In this document: positions 9,247 through 17,954 of the stretch, piece by piece
How the letters are laid out: the number at the start of each line of letters is the position of its first letter
Position numbering within the stretch: the stretch's first letter is position 1
NCBI RefSeq assembly: GCF_004295685.1
Contig: NZ_AP019368.1
Span: forward strand, 333,501 to 397,500
DNA: 64,000 nucleotides
Direction of reading: 5' to 3'
From: Fluviispira sanaruensis
GTDB taxonomy: Bacteria; Bdellovibrionota_B; Oligoflexia; Silvanigrellales; Silvanigrellaceae
Notes under the pieces: model-generated
Database searches by the model: none
What the model was told of the DNA's origin: nothing
What the model saw: the letters and a program-made list of their open reading frames with translations, nothing else
Position numbers and translations under genes: made by a program

Positions 9247-9323
9247 TGGTGACAAGGAGTGGACTTGAACCACCGACCTGAGGATTATGAGACCTCCGCT
9301 CTAACCAGCTGAGCTACCCTGCC
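9247..9323 (-). tRNA. tRNA with CAT anticodon (tRNA-Met elongator or tRNA-Ile2)
   Basis: A 77-base cloverleaf on the minus strand. The acceptor GGCAGGG pairs with CCTTGTC (two wobbles), and the gene-encoded end is ACCA. The D arm is GCTCAGCTGGTTAGAGC, the anticodon loop CTCATAA gives CAT, and the T loop is TTCAAGT. The GGTCGGTGGTTCAAGTCCAC part resembles isoleucine tRNA(CAU), whose C34 is changed to lysidine, but elongator methionine tRNA is equally possible. The last base pair of the anticodon stem is U-U, which is unusual. The initiator type is excluded because the acceptor's first pair is G-C. Confidence 0.93.
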
Positions 9324-9675
9324 ATCGTGAATGAAGCAATTAGTATGAGCATTCGAAAAAGTCAAGCAGAGATCTATAAAATTAGCTATAGTCTACTGGT
9401 TTCTTATAATCTATGAGAAAATAAATATAGATATATCTATCTTAAATATATAAAAGTCAAAATATTTTTGTAATAAAGTCTTGTTTTAGATCTATTGACC
9501 AGTAAAAATCGATGTAGTAGCTTAAGCTCTTATGGGTATTTTGTGATTTTAAAAAAATACTCATAAATTGCGGATGTTTTTTTATCATGTTTTTAAAATG
9601 GAGTTTTTAAACCTATACCTTTAAAAATAATTCGTAAAATATATTTTTCTTTATAATAATTTCAGGGACGAAAAT
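9324..9675. other. Intergenic region, no gene seen
   Basis: 352 AT-rich bases between the tRNA and the cupin gene. Both strands carry frequent stops and I see no RNA motif. It probably holds the promoter of the cupin/oxoamine synthase genes; a weak CAGGGACG ribosome site precedes the cupin ATG. Confidence 0.5.
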
Positions 9676-10215
9676 ATGTATAAATCAAGGCTTGTTATCA
9701 TCGATAATATAATAAATAATACTTCTTCTGTCGTAGAAGACAAAAATATTGAACCTACAATTGAATTAGATGATGGGCATAAAATAACTCAACTTTGGTA
9801 TAATGAAAAAACACCTTGTGAGCCAAATGGTAAAAGGGATCAATTAGAACATTTTAATTTTAATATCAAACCAGGAGCAGTGCACTTTATTAAAACTATA
9901 TTTCCACCATTTTCCAAAATAGAAGCATATGCAAAGGAAAACTCTTGCACGATCGATGCGGATTCATATGGATTTCATAGCACAACAACGATTGATTTTG
10001 CAGTTGTCATTAAAGGGCAAATGCAACTGACGACAGAGAATGGAATTGTAAAATTAAATGAAGGAGATTGTTTGGTACAAAAAGCAACTGTTCATGGTTG
10101 GATCAATATAGGTTCTGAGCCCGCTGTCATGGCGTTTGTTATGCTAGGAGCATATGTACCAGATTCATTTATAATAAAATCATTCCAAGATCCTATTTCA
10201 GGGAAAAAAATATAA
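9676..10215 (+). CDS. Cupin-domain protein
   Basis: 179 residues. A central cupin beta-barrel is indicated by FAVVIKGQMQLTTENG (cupin motif 1 region), then VKLNEGDCLVQKATVHGWINIGSEPAVMAFVM (motif 2, with G-D and the metal-type His). The usual first-motif histidine pair is partly present (GFHSTTTIDF). Relatives include small dioxygenases and sugar-binding proteins, and function cannot be assigned. It is the first of three accessory genes on the same strand, 54 bases ahead of the oxoamine synthase-like gene, so it may modify the product of that enzyme. Confidence 0.75.
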   Translation: MYKSRLVIIDNIINNTSSVVEDKNIEPTIELDDGHKITQLWYNEKTPCEPNGKRDQLEHFNFNIKPGAVHFIKTIFPPFSKIEAYAKENSCTIDADSYGFHSTTTIDFAVVIKGQMQLTTENGIVKLNEGDCLVQKATVHGWINIGSEPAVMAFVMLGAYVPDSFIIKSFQDPISGKKI

Positions 10216-10269
10216 AATTACATTTTATAATTAAATAATTCTTTAAATATATAAAAACGGAAAAATACT

Positions 10270-11514
10270 ATGAATATGAAATTATATGAAGAAAATTGGC
10301 AAAAGAAAAAGATAGTCAATGCAAAAAATCATCAAAGAAAAGCTTTTGAATATATAAATGATTCAGTTGTTGTTAAGAGGGAAAAGGGTAGAAAAATATA
10401 TTTAGAGAGTAACGAGAAGCTAATAGACTTCGCATCATGTTCCTATTTTGGGCTAGATTTAGATGAAAGAATAATTAATGCATCACAAAATGATATAGAA
10501 AACTTTGGGGTAAATTTTGCGATAGCAAGAACGAGATTAAGGGTAAAAAGCTTTGTTATACTAGAAGAATTACTACAGGAAATATTTTGTAATTCATTTG
10601 TTACTTTGTTTTCCTCTTTGCATTTGACTCATCTTGGTTTCATTCCACTGTTGGGATCTGGGGAAATGCCAAGCTTCCCAGTGAAAAAAAATGGAGTCTA
10701 TTTTATAGTAGATAAAACAGCCCATGCATCAATCCAGATCAATAGAGGACTTATGGAACAATTTGGAATTGTGTCTGTTGTCGATTTTCAAGAGGAGAAA
10801 GCATTATCTGAAGCATTTTCTTTTGCTTATAAAAATGATATGACACCGATTTCCTTCTCTGACAGCATAGGCTCTATGGGTGGTATGGCGCCTCTTACCC
10901 TTCTTTTTAAACTAGCAGAAGAATATAATGGTTATGTCTATCTAGATGATGCACATGGCACTTCAATTTACGGGAAGAATGGGTGTGGATACGTTCTTGA
11001 TTATTTAAAAAATAAGTTTCCTTTAAGACTTATATTGTGTTCATCCTTGTCAAAGGGATTTGGGGCTAATGCAGCTGCTCTTTCACTTCCAACTTACGAA
11101 GATAAGGAAACAGTTAAGCAATTTTGTACACCTTATCTTTTTAGCAATCCCCCTGCCCTATCAGTAGTGAATGCAGCCATTAAATCTGCAGAGATTCATC
11201 TCTCAAAAGAATTAACAGAACTACAAAATCAATTGTGGGAAAATGTGAGTTACTTTGATTCCTTAGTTGAGAGTGAAAGAGTTATCAATAGAAATTTATT
11301 GATTCCTATTCGTGGATTATTGATAGGAAATGAAGAAAAAGCTATATTTTGTGCAAAAACCTTAAGGGAAAATGGATTTTTTGTCTTAACTGCGATGTAT
11401 CCAACTGTAGCTAAAGGCAAAAGTATGTTGAGGTTTGCGTTTGCTGCAGATCATAAAAAAGAGGAGATCTTTAAGTTTTGTAATATAATTAATGAGTTTA
11501 AATTAAATTCTTGA
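10270..11514 (+). CDS. Alpha-oxoamine synthase-family PLP enzyme (KBL/BioF/SPT/CqsA-like)
   Basis: 414 residues, fold type I. The family order is visible: MIDFASCSYFGLDLD-like entry (LIDFASCSYFGLD, about 51-63), DKTAHASIQINRG (about 148-160), SDSIGSMGGMAPL (198-209), LDDAHGTSIYG with Asp/His PLP contacts (225-235), and the Schiff-base lysine in SSLSKGFGA (K262). Such enzymes condense an amino acid with an acyl-CoA and release CO2. A bio operon is absent and threonine dehydrogenase is not nearby, so a housekeeping BioF or KBL role is less likely. CqsA, a member of this family, makes an aminoketone signal; that role here is only an inference from the LuxR-like gene downstream. Confidence 0.8.
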   Translation: MNMKLYEENWQKKKIVNAKNHQRKAFEYINDSVVVKREKGRKIYLESNEKLIDFASCSYFGLDLDERIINASQNDIENFGVNFAIARTRLRVKSFVILEELLQEIFCNSFVTLFSSLHLTHLGFIPLLGSGEMPSFPVKKNGVYFIVDKTAHASIQINRGLMEQFGIVSVVDFQEEKALSEAFSFAYKNDMTPISFSDSIGSMGGMAPLTLLFKLAEEYNGYVYLDDAHGTSIYGKNGCGYVLDYLKNKFPLRLILCSSLSKGFGANAAALSLPTYEDKETVKQFCTPYLFSNPPALSVVNAAIKSAEIHLSKELTELQNQLWENVSYFDSLVESERVINRNLLIPIRGLLIGNEEKAIFCAKTLRENGFFVLTAMYPTVAKGKSMLRFAFAADHKKEEIFKFCNIINEFKLNS

Positions 11515-11628
11515 AAAAGAGTTTTATTTAATATAGAGTATCAGAATGTTGTATTTAAGTACTTTGATTCTAAAAAATAAAATGTATTATACTTGATAGA
11601 AAATAATTAGCGTTTTATAAATATATAC

Positions 11629-11648
11629 TATTCTATTATTTTAGAATA
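11629..11648. promoter_or_regulatory. Dyad TATTCTA-N6-TAGAATA ahead of the LuxR-like gene
   Basis: Perfect 7-bp arms (11629-11635 and 11642-11648) in the gap between the oxoamine synthase gene and the LuxR-like gene, about 55 bases before the latter's ATG. The spacing and symmetry would suit a dimeric DNA-binding protein, but the region is almost pure A+T and chance is possible. It has no T tract and is not an obvious terminator. Confidence 0.3.
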
Positions 11649-11702
11649 ATAATAGGTAAACAATTGATTTAAGATTGTTATTTTTATATCTTTGGAATTA
11701 TT

Positions 11703-12263
11703 ATGAATTTAAGAGAGAGTATATATTTATTAAAAAAAGAATTTGTAAATGATAATATTAACGATATTATTTTTAGAAATAAAGCATTTGATTACTTTTG
11801 TTATATAGACCCAAACATAGTTAATGTGAAAACGGGTGTTCATATTAATTTAGGGATTGATATTCTTGGTTTATCTGAACATTATATTGAAAAAAATTAT
11901 GTAAAACAAGATCCTTTTTTACATCAATTTAAAAACCTTCGCATGCAAACTTATCATTATAAAGAGCTTGAATTGAGCCAGATTAAAATGCCTGGTAGCT
12001 CGGAACGAGCAGGCGTTATTTTAAATAGAGTTAGAAGTTCACTGTTTAATGTTAATAGTGGTATGTATCGCACGATTCAGTTGACGAATACTTACAGTTT
12101 TATTTGTTTATATGGCAGAGAAAAGAAAGATTTTCTTTTTGAAGTTGATTTAAACTTCAGTTCTCGGCAAGGTCGTTGGTTTTGGAAATTTGAACAGGAA
12201 ATGATTGAATGTATGAAGAAATATTTACACGAGTTTAAACTTCCAAGTATGAGAAGAGGTTAA
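11703..12263 (+). CDS. LuxR autoinducer-binding-domain-like protein lacking an HTH domain
   Basis: 186 residues. The middle resembles the LuxR/TraR signal-binding domain: FDYFCYIDP, then EHYIEKNYVKQDPFLHQF, where the tyrosine and the Asp-Pro pair of the family are kept, and TYHYKEL where LuxR proteins have a Trp. The first conserved Trp (TraR W57) appears as Leu. After the domain the protein ends at LPSMRRG with no GerE-type helix-turn-helix, so it cannot bind DNA in the LuxR manner. It follows the oxoamine synthase gene by 188 bases. It could be a signal sequestering or partner protein. The family call is by eye and moderately sure. Confidence 0.5.
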   Translation: MNLRESIYLLKKEFVNDNINDIIFRNKAFDYFCYIDPNIVNVKTGVHINLGIDILGLSEHYIEKNYVKQDPFLHQFKNLRMQTYHYKELELSQIKMPGSSERAGVILNRVRSSLFNVNSGMYRTIQLTNTYSFICLYGREKKDFLFEVDLNFSSRQGRWFWKFEQEMIECMKKYLHEFKLPSMRRG

Positions 12264-12292
12264 ATATAATTGAGTTAAAGCGTGGAAGCAGA

Positions 12293-12317
12293 AGAAGAAG
12301 TTAAATTCACTTCTTCT
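12293..12317. terminator. Possible weak bidirectional hairpin between convergent genes
   Basis: Inverted repeat AGAAGAAGT (12293-12301) and ACTTCTTCT (12309-12317) lies between the ends of the LuxR-like gene and topB. There is no strong T run on either side, so termination is only suggested by position. Confidence 0.35.
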
Positions 12318-12323
12318 CAAGTA

Positions 12324-15077
12324 TTATACTTCAGTTTCGGATAAACTATCAGCTTTTTTTGACTTTTTGACTACTTTAGCCTTACTCGTCGCTTTTTTTG
12401 CTGTTTTCTTCGGCTTATTTTCTGACGTATCTTCTCCAAGCAATGCCTTACGTGAGACAAATTTAAATTCAAAATTTCCATTCTCTTTTAAATGTAAAGC
12501 AGCAGCAAATGGTCGTCCTTTTTTAGATTTAAAATCAGAAATGGGAGGTGTTGAACCCGTTAGAATAAAAGATTTATAATCATCTAAACTCATTTCTCGA
12601 CCACATAAAATACGTGGCATTCTTGAAATAAGGCGTTTGACTTTTTTGGGTTTTGTTACCTTTTTCTTTTTTTCTGTATCTTCGCTTGATGCTTTTTTCG
12701 ATTTTCTCTTTGGCTTATTTATTTCTTCTGGTGCTTCAGTGGGAAGATTACCAAATTCACATAGATAGGCCATTTCTGTCACTTTAACAGTGCCAGGCAT
12801 TTTTAAGAAAGTTTCACTTAAAAGCTCTTCATGAAGAACGACAGCATCGTATCCTGTAGCGGATTCCTTAGCTTCACCTTTCTCAGTACAGAAAATAATT
12901 CCTTTTTGTGGAGATATTGTTAAGAACTCATCATAATGAGACGTGCCTGTTGAGTTGCTAAACTCAAAGGGACCTACAATTTGTTTTTGTAGAACCTCTT
13001 CAACGACACTGCGGTCAATATAGCGTTGATTTTTTTCTTTCCAAATGATGAAACTGCATTGATCTGGTGTGACTTCTTTGCTGTTTCCAGCGCGGCTGCA
13101 TTTATAACCCCAAAATCCTTCATTGACTTTACCTATTTTGCAAACAGGACACGAGCCGAGTGGAGGATCGTTTTTATAAATAGCATCATACTCAAATGAT
13201 CTTGCTTTATCGACGATAGTGGAAGTAAAATCGAACATATTTTGCATAAATTCAGAGCGCTTTTCTTGTCCCTTTTCCATTTTACGTAAGCCAGCTTCGA
13301 TTTCTCCAGTGAGATCAACTTTCGAGAGAATATCTATAGGAATACGACTCAGGACGTCGACAAGGCGGATGCCTTTAGAAGTTGCACGCAAAGCCTTGCC
13401 GTAACGACTGACATATTCTTTTGAAATAAGATTTTCGATAATATCTGCACGGGTCGCAGGAGTTCCGATCCCTTTGTCTTTTAGCACCTCAGCAATCTCT
13501 TCATCGACCACTGATTTTCCACAGTGCTCCATTAAAGATAAAAGCTTAGCTTCCGTATAACGAGGAGGAGGTTTGGTCGCATTTTGGATAGGATCAACTC
13601 CTTCCGTTTGCACAGGCGTTAGTGCATCTGGGTTTTTCTCATTTAATTTAGGAAGTTTACTTTCTTCTTCACTGTCGAGACCATAGACTTCGCGCCATCC
13701 AGGTTCTTGTAAATCTTGAACGCGGGTGCGAAAGTTTTGTTCTCCTACAAACGTAATACGCTCTACTTTTGCCCAAATAGCATGTGGCATAAATGCGGCA
13801 ATAAAACGTTTCAAAACGAGATCAAAAATACGAGCATCGTCACCATCAAGTTTTTCAGAAGGAAATTGACCTGTTGGAATAATAGCAAAGTGGTCTGAGA
13901 CGTGCTTATTGTTAAAAACTCTGTCTTTATTTAACATGCCATGTTTTAATATTTTTTGGCAGGCTTTAGAATATTCAGTCGGAATTGCTGAATATTCTTT
14001 TAAAATATTCTTTACATTTTCAACATAATCTTCGGGTAAATAGCGTGAGTCCGTACGTGGATACGTTAAAAGTTTATGTTTTTCATACAATCTTTGCGCT
14101 GCTTGGAGTGTTCGCGAAGCAGGCATGCCAAATTTTCTATTTGCCTCTCTTTGTAAAAGAGTCAGATCGAAGAGCTGGGGGGCAATTTCTTTCGATTCTT
14201 TGCGTGTTTCACTGGCTTTAGCTTGAGATTTATTGTCATTAAAATTTTTTAAAATTTCATCTAGTTTTTGTTGAGAAAAAATTCTGTCTTCTTTCTCACG
14301 CGAAATAATAGACTCGTCATCATCGGCTGCCTGAGGTTTTTTAAACTTAGGATCGTACCAAAGCCCAGAGTACTCGTGAGTTGGTGTAGAAAAGCGCCCT
14401 TCGAGATTAAAATAAGGTTCTGGTCGGTGCTTTAAATAATCAAGTTCTCTTTTAGCAATCAGTGCTAGAGTTGGCGTTTGCACTCTACCAACTGACCAAA
14501 CCCCTTTTGTATTACGAGTTTTCAGTCTTTTCGTAACAGCTCGAGTTGCATTCATACCTATGAGCCAGTCACTCTCCGCTCGGCAACGCGCGGCATCACC
14601 TAAATTGTCATAATCATGGCCAGATTTTAGGGTCTGGAACTCTTTGCGAATGGCTTCTGGAGTCATACTTTGTAACCAAATGCGCTTAAAAGTCTTGTTT
14701 ATTCCGCAATAATCATAGATTTCACGAAAAATGAGTTCACCTTCTCGACCGGCATCGCAAGCATTTATAATTCCGGTGACGTCAGATTTTTTTGCTAGAC
14801 TCTTAATATGATTCAAACGTTCTGTTTGACCTTTTTTAGGTTTGTATTGAAATTCTTGTGGGAGAATTGGGAGATCCTGTAAGAGCCATCTTTTGTATTT
14901 GGGATCAAGCTCTTCTGGTTCGAGCAGCTCAAGCAAATGGCCGACGGCCCATGTGATGTAGTATTTTGGAGACTCATAGTGGTCGCCTTTTTTTTCAAAT
15001 CCACCAAGTGCTTTTGCTAAATCACCAGCGACGGATGGTTTTTCTGTAACGACGAGCCACTTTGAAGCTTTATCCAT
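12324..15077 (-). CDS. topB: DNA topoisomerase III (type IA) with lysine-rich tail
   Basis: 917 residues, longer than E. coli TopB (653). The Toprim domain is at residues 7-145, with TEKPS at the start and the metal site DAGREGE at 108-114. The catalytic tyrosine is Y339 in LLTYPRTDSRYL. GIGTPATRADIIENL marks domain IV. Zinc-like cysteines occur in CPVCKIGKVNEGFWGYKCS. The last 170 residues are very rich in Lys, Ser and Ala and contain small repeats of a topoisomerase C-terminal type, including GREMSLDDYKSFILTG. It would relax or decatenate single-stranded regions. The ATG is followed by MDKASKWLVVTEKPSVAG, a standard start. Confidence 0.95.
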   Translation of the reverse strand: MDKASKWLVVTEKPSVAGDLAKALGGFEKKGDHYESPKYYITWAVGHLLELLEPEELDPKYKRWLLQDLPILPQEFQYKPKKGQTERLNHIKSLAKKSDVTGIINACDAGREGELIFREIYDYCGINKTFKRIWLQSMTPEAIRKEFQTLKSGHDYDNLGDAARCRAESDWLIGMNATRAVTKRLKTRNTKGVWSVGRVQTPTLALIAKRELDYLKHRPEPYFNLEGRFSTPTHEYSGLWYDPKFKKPQAADDDESIISREKEDRIFSQQKLDEILKNFNDNKSQAKASETRKESKEIAPQLFDLTLLQREANRKFGMPASRTLQAAQRLYEKHKLLTYPRTDSRYLPEDYVENVKNILKEYSAIPTEYSKACQKILKHGMLNKDRVFNNKHVSDHFAIIPTGQFPSEKLDGDDARIFDLVLKRFIAAFMPHAIWAKVERITFVGEQNFRTRVQDLQEPGWREVYGLDSEEESKLPKLNEKNPDALTPVQTEGVDPIQNATKPPPRYTEAKLLSLMEHCGKSVVDEEIAEVLKDKGIGTPATRADIIENLISKEYVSRYGKALRATSKGIRLVDVLSRIPIDILSKVDLTGEIEAGLRKMEKGQEKRSEFMQNMFDFTSTIVDKARSFEYDAIYKNDPPLGSCPVCKIGKVNEGFWGYKCSRAGNSKEVTPDQCSFIIWKEKNQRYIDRSVVEEVLQKQIVGPFEFSNSTGTSHYDEFLTISPQKGIIFCTEKGEAKESATGYDAVVLHEELLSETFLKMPGTVKVTEMAYLCEFGNLPTEAPEEINKPKRKSKKASSEDTEKKKKVTKPKKVKRLISRMPRILCGREMSLDDYKSFILTGSTPPISDFKSKKGRPFAAALHLKENGNFEFKFVSRKALLGEDTSENKPKKTAKKATSKAKVVKKSKKADSLSETEV

Positions 15078-15105
15078 ATCTCACCTTGTATCTGTGACTT
15101 ATCCG

Positions 15106-15711
15106 TTAAGGATGAGTCATTTCCTGTAGAATGTTATGCCCCAAATCAACAGCTTCTGAAGAAGAAGATTTTGTTAAAGTGAGTGCAGTTGAAATCAATG
15201 CAGCTTTAAAATCTGAAGTTGGTACTGAAAGTAAAACCCAGATAACATAATATTTTTCGAGTCCATTTTCCGTATCCTTTTGGCGATACTCCCAATATAT
15301 AGCTTTTGGCAAGGAAGGTTTAAAGTTTAAACTAAACCTATTCTGGCTAACAGCCTCAGAAAGCTCATTGACGAGTGAGTTTCTCTCTTTATTGGAAATA
15401 TTGGAAGAGGCAGGAAGAGAGTTCAGTAAAGTTTTTTGGACTTTTTCCATGACTAAAAATGATATTTGCGTTTGAGCTGCAGCTTGAATCTGCTTAATTC
15501 CTAAATTTAAGTTGAATACATCGTTTTTTTTATATGTAAAAAAAACAGTTTCTTTGTCAGCTGTATGCTCATTTGCATTCACCCAACTGGGTGTCTGTTG
15601 CTCGCTTTTTTCTAGAGTGATTTCTTTATTTGTAAGAGAAATACAAGCATTGATTGCTAAAGTAAAAACAATAAAAATCGTTTTGAAAGCGAAAGATTTT
15701 ATTTTTTTCAT
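15106..15711 (-). CDS. LPP20-like lipoprotein
   Basis: 201 residues from the ATG at 15711, chosen because AGGAG precedes it and the protein then starts MKKIKSF, a normal signal peptide; eight extra codons upstream would spoil it. A lipobox-like LAINAC places the acylated Cys near residue 22. The mature domain (PSWVNANEH..., AAAQTQISFLVMEKV..., KYYVIWVLLSVP) resembles the LPP20 family of outer-membrane lipoproteins, whose role is poorly understood. It lies 28 bases downstream of the topB start on the same strand, so it is upstream of topB in transcription and may share its transcript. Confidence 0.7.
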   Translation of the reverse strand: MKKIKSFAFKTIFIVFTLAINACISLTNKEITLEKSEQQTPSWVNANEHTADKETVFFTYKKNDVFNLNLGIKQIQAAAQTQISFLVMEKVQKTLLNSLPASSNISNKERNSLVNELSEAVSQNRFSLNFKPSLPKAIYWEYRQKDTENGLEKYYVIWVLLSVPTSDFKAALISTALTLTKSSSSEAVDLGHNILQEMTHP

Positions 15712-15768
15712 AACGACTCCTACGACTATTTGCACTTTATATGGGCAAATATTTATCGTTATTGTACT

Positions 15769-16569
15769 TTAAGCAAATCTTTTGGTGAGTTCAAGTATAT
15801 CTGAGCAATTTATAGGCATTTTTTGCATGTCGATTGGAAACGCAATGCTGCTTCCTCGTTGTAAATCTTTATTTTCATTCCAGCTTTGTATGGCAAAACC
15901 CGCTTCAGGCATAATCACATGAAAGGGGGCTACATCCCAAATTTCAACTTTAGGATCGATAAAAGCGCGAACGGATCCCTTTAACAGCATATAATAGCCA
16001 AGTGCATCTGGATACGTTCTGGTTTTTATCTGTGGTCCATATAAGGTTTGTAAAATCTCACCCTTTTGTTCTATGTAAAAGCGATAAGGGTCAGCAGTTG
16101 CAACAATTTCTATATTTGGATTTCCTACGAGAGGTGGCTTAATATATTTTTCACCATTTATAAATGCCCCCTGTCCCTTGAGTGCGCTCATAGTAATACC
16201 CATTGCAGGCAAGCAAGCAAAACCTATAATAGGTGTTTTGCCTTTTAATACGGCAATGAGAGATGAGTAAAATGGAATATTGTGCACAAAACTAAAAGTG
16301 CCATCAATTGGGTCGAGGATCCAAGTATAAGCATCTTCATCATTCCCGAGTTCACCTCCTTCTTCTTCGCCAAAAATAAAGTGAGTCGGATGATTTTTCA
16401 GGATAATTTTTCTTAATTCTTTTTCAATTTGCTGATCAGCAGAAGTCACCCAAGATTTGTCATTCTTTAAACTTTGAGGATCTATGCCATGTTTGAAATT
16501 CAAACTCATTTTAATTGCGATTTCGGAACATAGCTGAGCTGTATTAAAGATCTTTTCGAGTGATTCCAT
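15769..16569 (-). CDS. Inositol monophosphatase-family phosphatase (HisN/CysQ-like)
   Basis: 266 residues from the ATG at 16569 (AAAGGA nine bases ahead). The metal-dependent phosphatase motifs are complete: FIFGEEEGGE (first metal site), WILDPIDGTFSFVHNIPFY (DPIDGT second site) and EIWDVAPFHVIMPEAG (third site, WDxAP). The family hydrolyses inositol phosphates, histidinol phosphate or 3'-phosphoadenosine phosphate, and the exact substrate is undetermined. The gap to the next gene on the same strand (LPP20-like) is 57 bases, so co-transcription is possible. Length matches HisN-type members. Confidence 0.88.
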   Translation of the reverse strand: MESLEKIFNTAQLCSEIAIKMSLNFKHGIDPQSLKNDKSWVTSADQQIEKELRKIILKNHPTHFIFGEEEGGELGNDEDAYTWILDPIDGTFSFVHNIPFYSSLIAVLKGKTPIIGFACLPAMGITMSALKGQGAFINGEKYIKPPLVGNPNIEIVATADPYRFYIEQKGEILQTLYGPQIKTRTYPDALGYYMLLKGSVRAFIDPKVEIWDVAPFHVIMPEAGFAIQSWNENKDLQRGSSIAFPIDMQKMPINCSDILELTKRFA

Positions 16570-16668
16570 AATAAAAATCCTTTCAATTGTATTGCTCAAC
16601 ATCTTTGCGAGTATTAGTGTATCCTCGCACAAAACGCAAAATTGCGTTGCAATGGAGGAAGGTATTCA

Positions 16669-17208
16669 ATGTCAAATGAGCTTTTACACGAAGGATTAAG
16701 TTTTCTCCAAACAAATAGAGCTTTTTTGGGAAGAGAGTTTTTAACTTGGTTATGGTTTAAAAGTGAAACACAAAATCATAAAATAATGCTTAAGAATTAT
16801 GAAAACTTTCATCTTTATATCGATGATAAGTTAGTCTTAAGCAGTTCGAGCGGTTCAGTCAGAGAAAATAGCTTAAAAGGAGGAACTCCTGCTTATGCCT
16901 ATGAAGCAGGGAGTGCTTTAGGTTCAGGAAAACTAGTGCATGAAGCAAAATTTATTTTACAAGATTCTGAAAGGCAATGGTGCTTTTCTATATTAGGGGA
17001 AGATCTTTCATTGCGAGCAATTCGCCTTCCTGCTGTTTCGGAAGCTGATTCAAGAGCGCATATATCCCAAAGAATTATTTATATGCAATTGTTAACAGAT
17101 TTAATTGATGAACTTTATAAAGAGTATTTACAGCTCCGTCTATCTGTTCAATTCCAAGAAGAATTATCTAATATAAGAATTTGGATAGATAATAAGATCT
17201 CGATTTAG
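16669..17208 (+). CDS. Conserved protein of unknown function with FLGREFLTWLWF motif
   Basis: 179 residues from the ATG at 16669, which has GGAGGAAGG upstream; the longer in-frame start at 16642 has none. A conserved-looking N-terminal block TNRAFLGREFLTWLWFKSE is followed by an acidic and Ser-rich middle, GGTPAYAYEAG, then LRAIRLPAVSEAD and a helical C-terminus. I associate the FLGREFLTWLW block with proteins found next to RdgC-like genes in delta-type bacteria, but I cannot confirm this. No membrane segment. It is divergent from the phosphatase gene. Confidence 0.7.
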   Translation: MSNELLHEGLSFLQTNRAFLGREFLTWLWFKSETQNHKIMLKNYENFHLYIDDKLVLSSSSGSVRENSLKGGTPAYAYEAGSALGSGKLVHEAKFILQDSERQWCFSILGEDLSLRAIRLPAVSEADSRAHISQRIIYMQLLTDLIDELYKEYLQLRLSVQFQEELSNIRIWIDNKISI

Positions 17209-17228
17209 AAAATTTGTGTGGTTAAGAA

Positions 17229-17903
17229 ATGTTGATGAATTCAATAATTAAGAGTTTTATAAAATTAATTTTTTTGATTTTTTTTACTATATCATGTAGT
17301 AAAAAATCAGGTAAAAATATCTTATCACGCAATGAAAATGGTTATGAAATTCCTAAAGATATTTTAATTCACAATGAAAAACCGAGTTCAGGTATCCCAC
17401 ATTATTTTAAAATGGCTACTTTCGAATACTTTTGGGATGAAGGAAAATTAAAATACTCGAATGACATAAAGGCAAATGGGATTTCAAGAAATAAAAATCT
17501 ACATGTTTTTAATGAAGAGTATCCTGGAATTCCAATAAAAATAGTTTCACCTGATAATGTGCCAAATACAGAGTATAAAATTTCTTTTAAAACCGATTTT
17601 AATATCACATCGTGCAGAGGTTTATATTTTAAATTAAGTAAAAATAAAGATTTTATTTTGGTCAACAGCTTTAGTATGTTACCAAGAGAATCATGTGTTG
17701 TTCTGATTTCTGTTTCAACGCCAGATAAATTAAATAAAATTAGTAGAAATCTCACAATTACTTGGAACAAAAATTATTCATATTGGTGTGAAAATAATGC
17801 AAATTTTAATTATGAATTAGATCGATATCTTGGTCGAGATTTATGCTCACAAAGCAAGAGTCGAAATAATAACTCATTGCAAAATAGTAAGTGCTATTTT
17901 TAA
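17229..17903 (+). CDS. Hypothetical lipoprotein
   Basis: 224 residues. The signal peptide ends in the lipobox FTISC with the acylated Cys at residue 23, followed by the charged linker SKKSGKN. The mature part has one likely disulphide pair region (ITSCRG and ESCVV) and ends in a Cys-rich tail (WCENN, LCSQSK, SKCYF). No family is recognised. It starts 20 bases after the preceding gene; the start may be either ATG at 17229 or the third codon. A bidirectional terminator follows directly. Confidence 0.65.
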   Translation: MLMNSIIKSFIKLIFLIFFTISCSKKSGKNILSRNENGYEIPKDILIHNEKPSSGIPHYFKMATFEYFWDEGKLKYSNDIKANGISRNKNLHVFNEEYPGIPIKIVSPDNVPNTEYKISFKTDFNITSCRGLYFKLSKNKDFILVNSFSMLPRESCVVLISVSTPDKLNKISRNLTITWNKNYSYWCENNANFNYELDRYLGRDLCSQSKSRNNNSLQNSKCYF

Positions 17904-17907
17904 AATT

Positions 17908-17942
17908 AAAAAAAGTCAGAGTGAAAACTCTGACTTTTTTTA
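17908..17942. terminator. Bidirectional intrinsic terminator
   Basis: Perfect stem AGTCAGAGT (17914-17922) and ACTCTGACT (17927-17935) around a GAAA loop, with A tract on the left and T tract on the right. It serves the lipoprotein gene on the plus strand and the Ala/Pro-rich lipoprotein gene on the minus strand. Confidence 0.92.
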
Positions 17943-17954
17943 GTAAATGATTTT

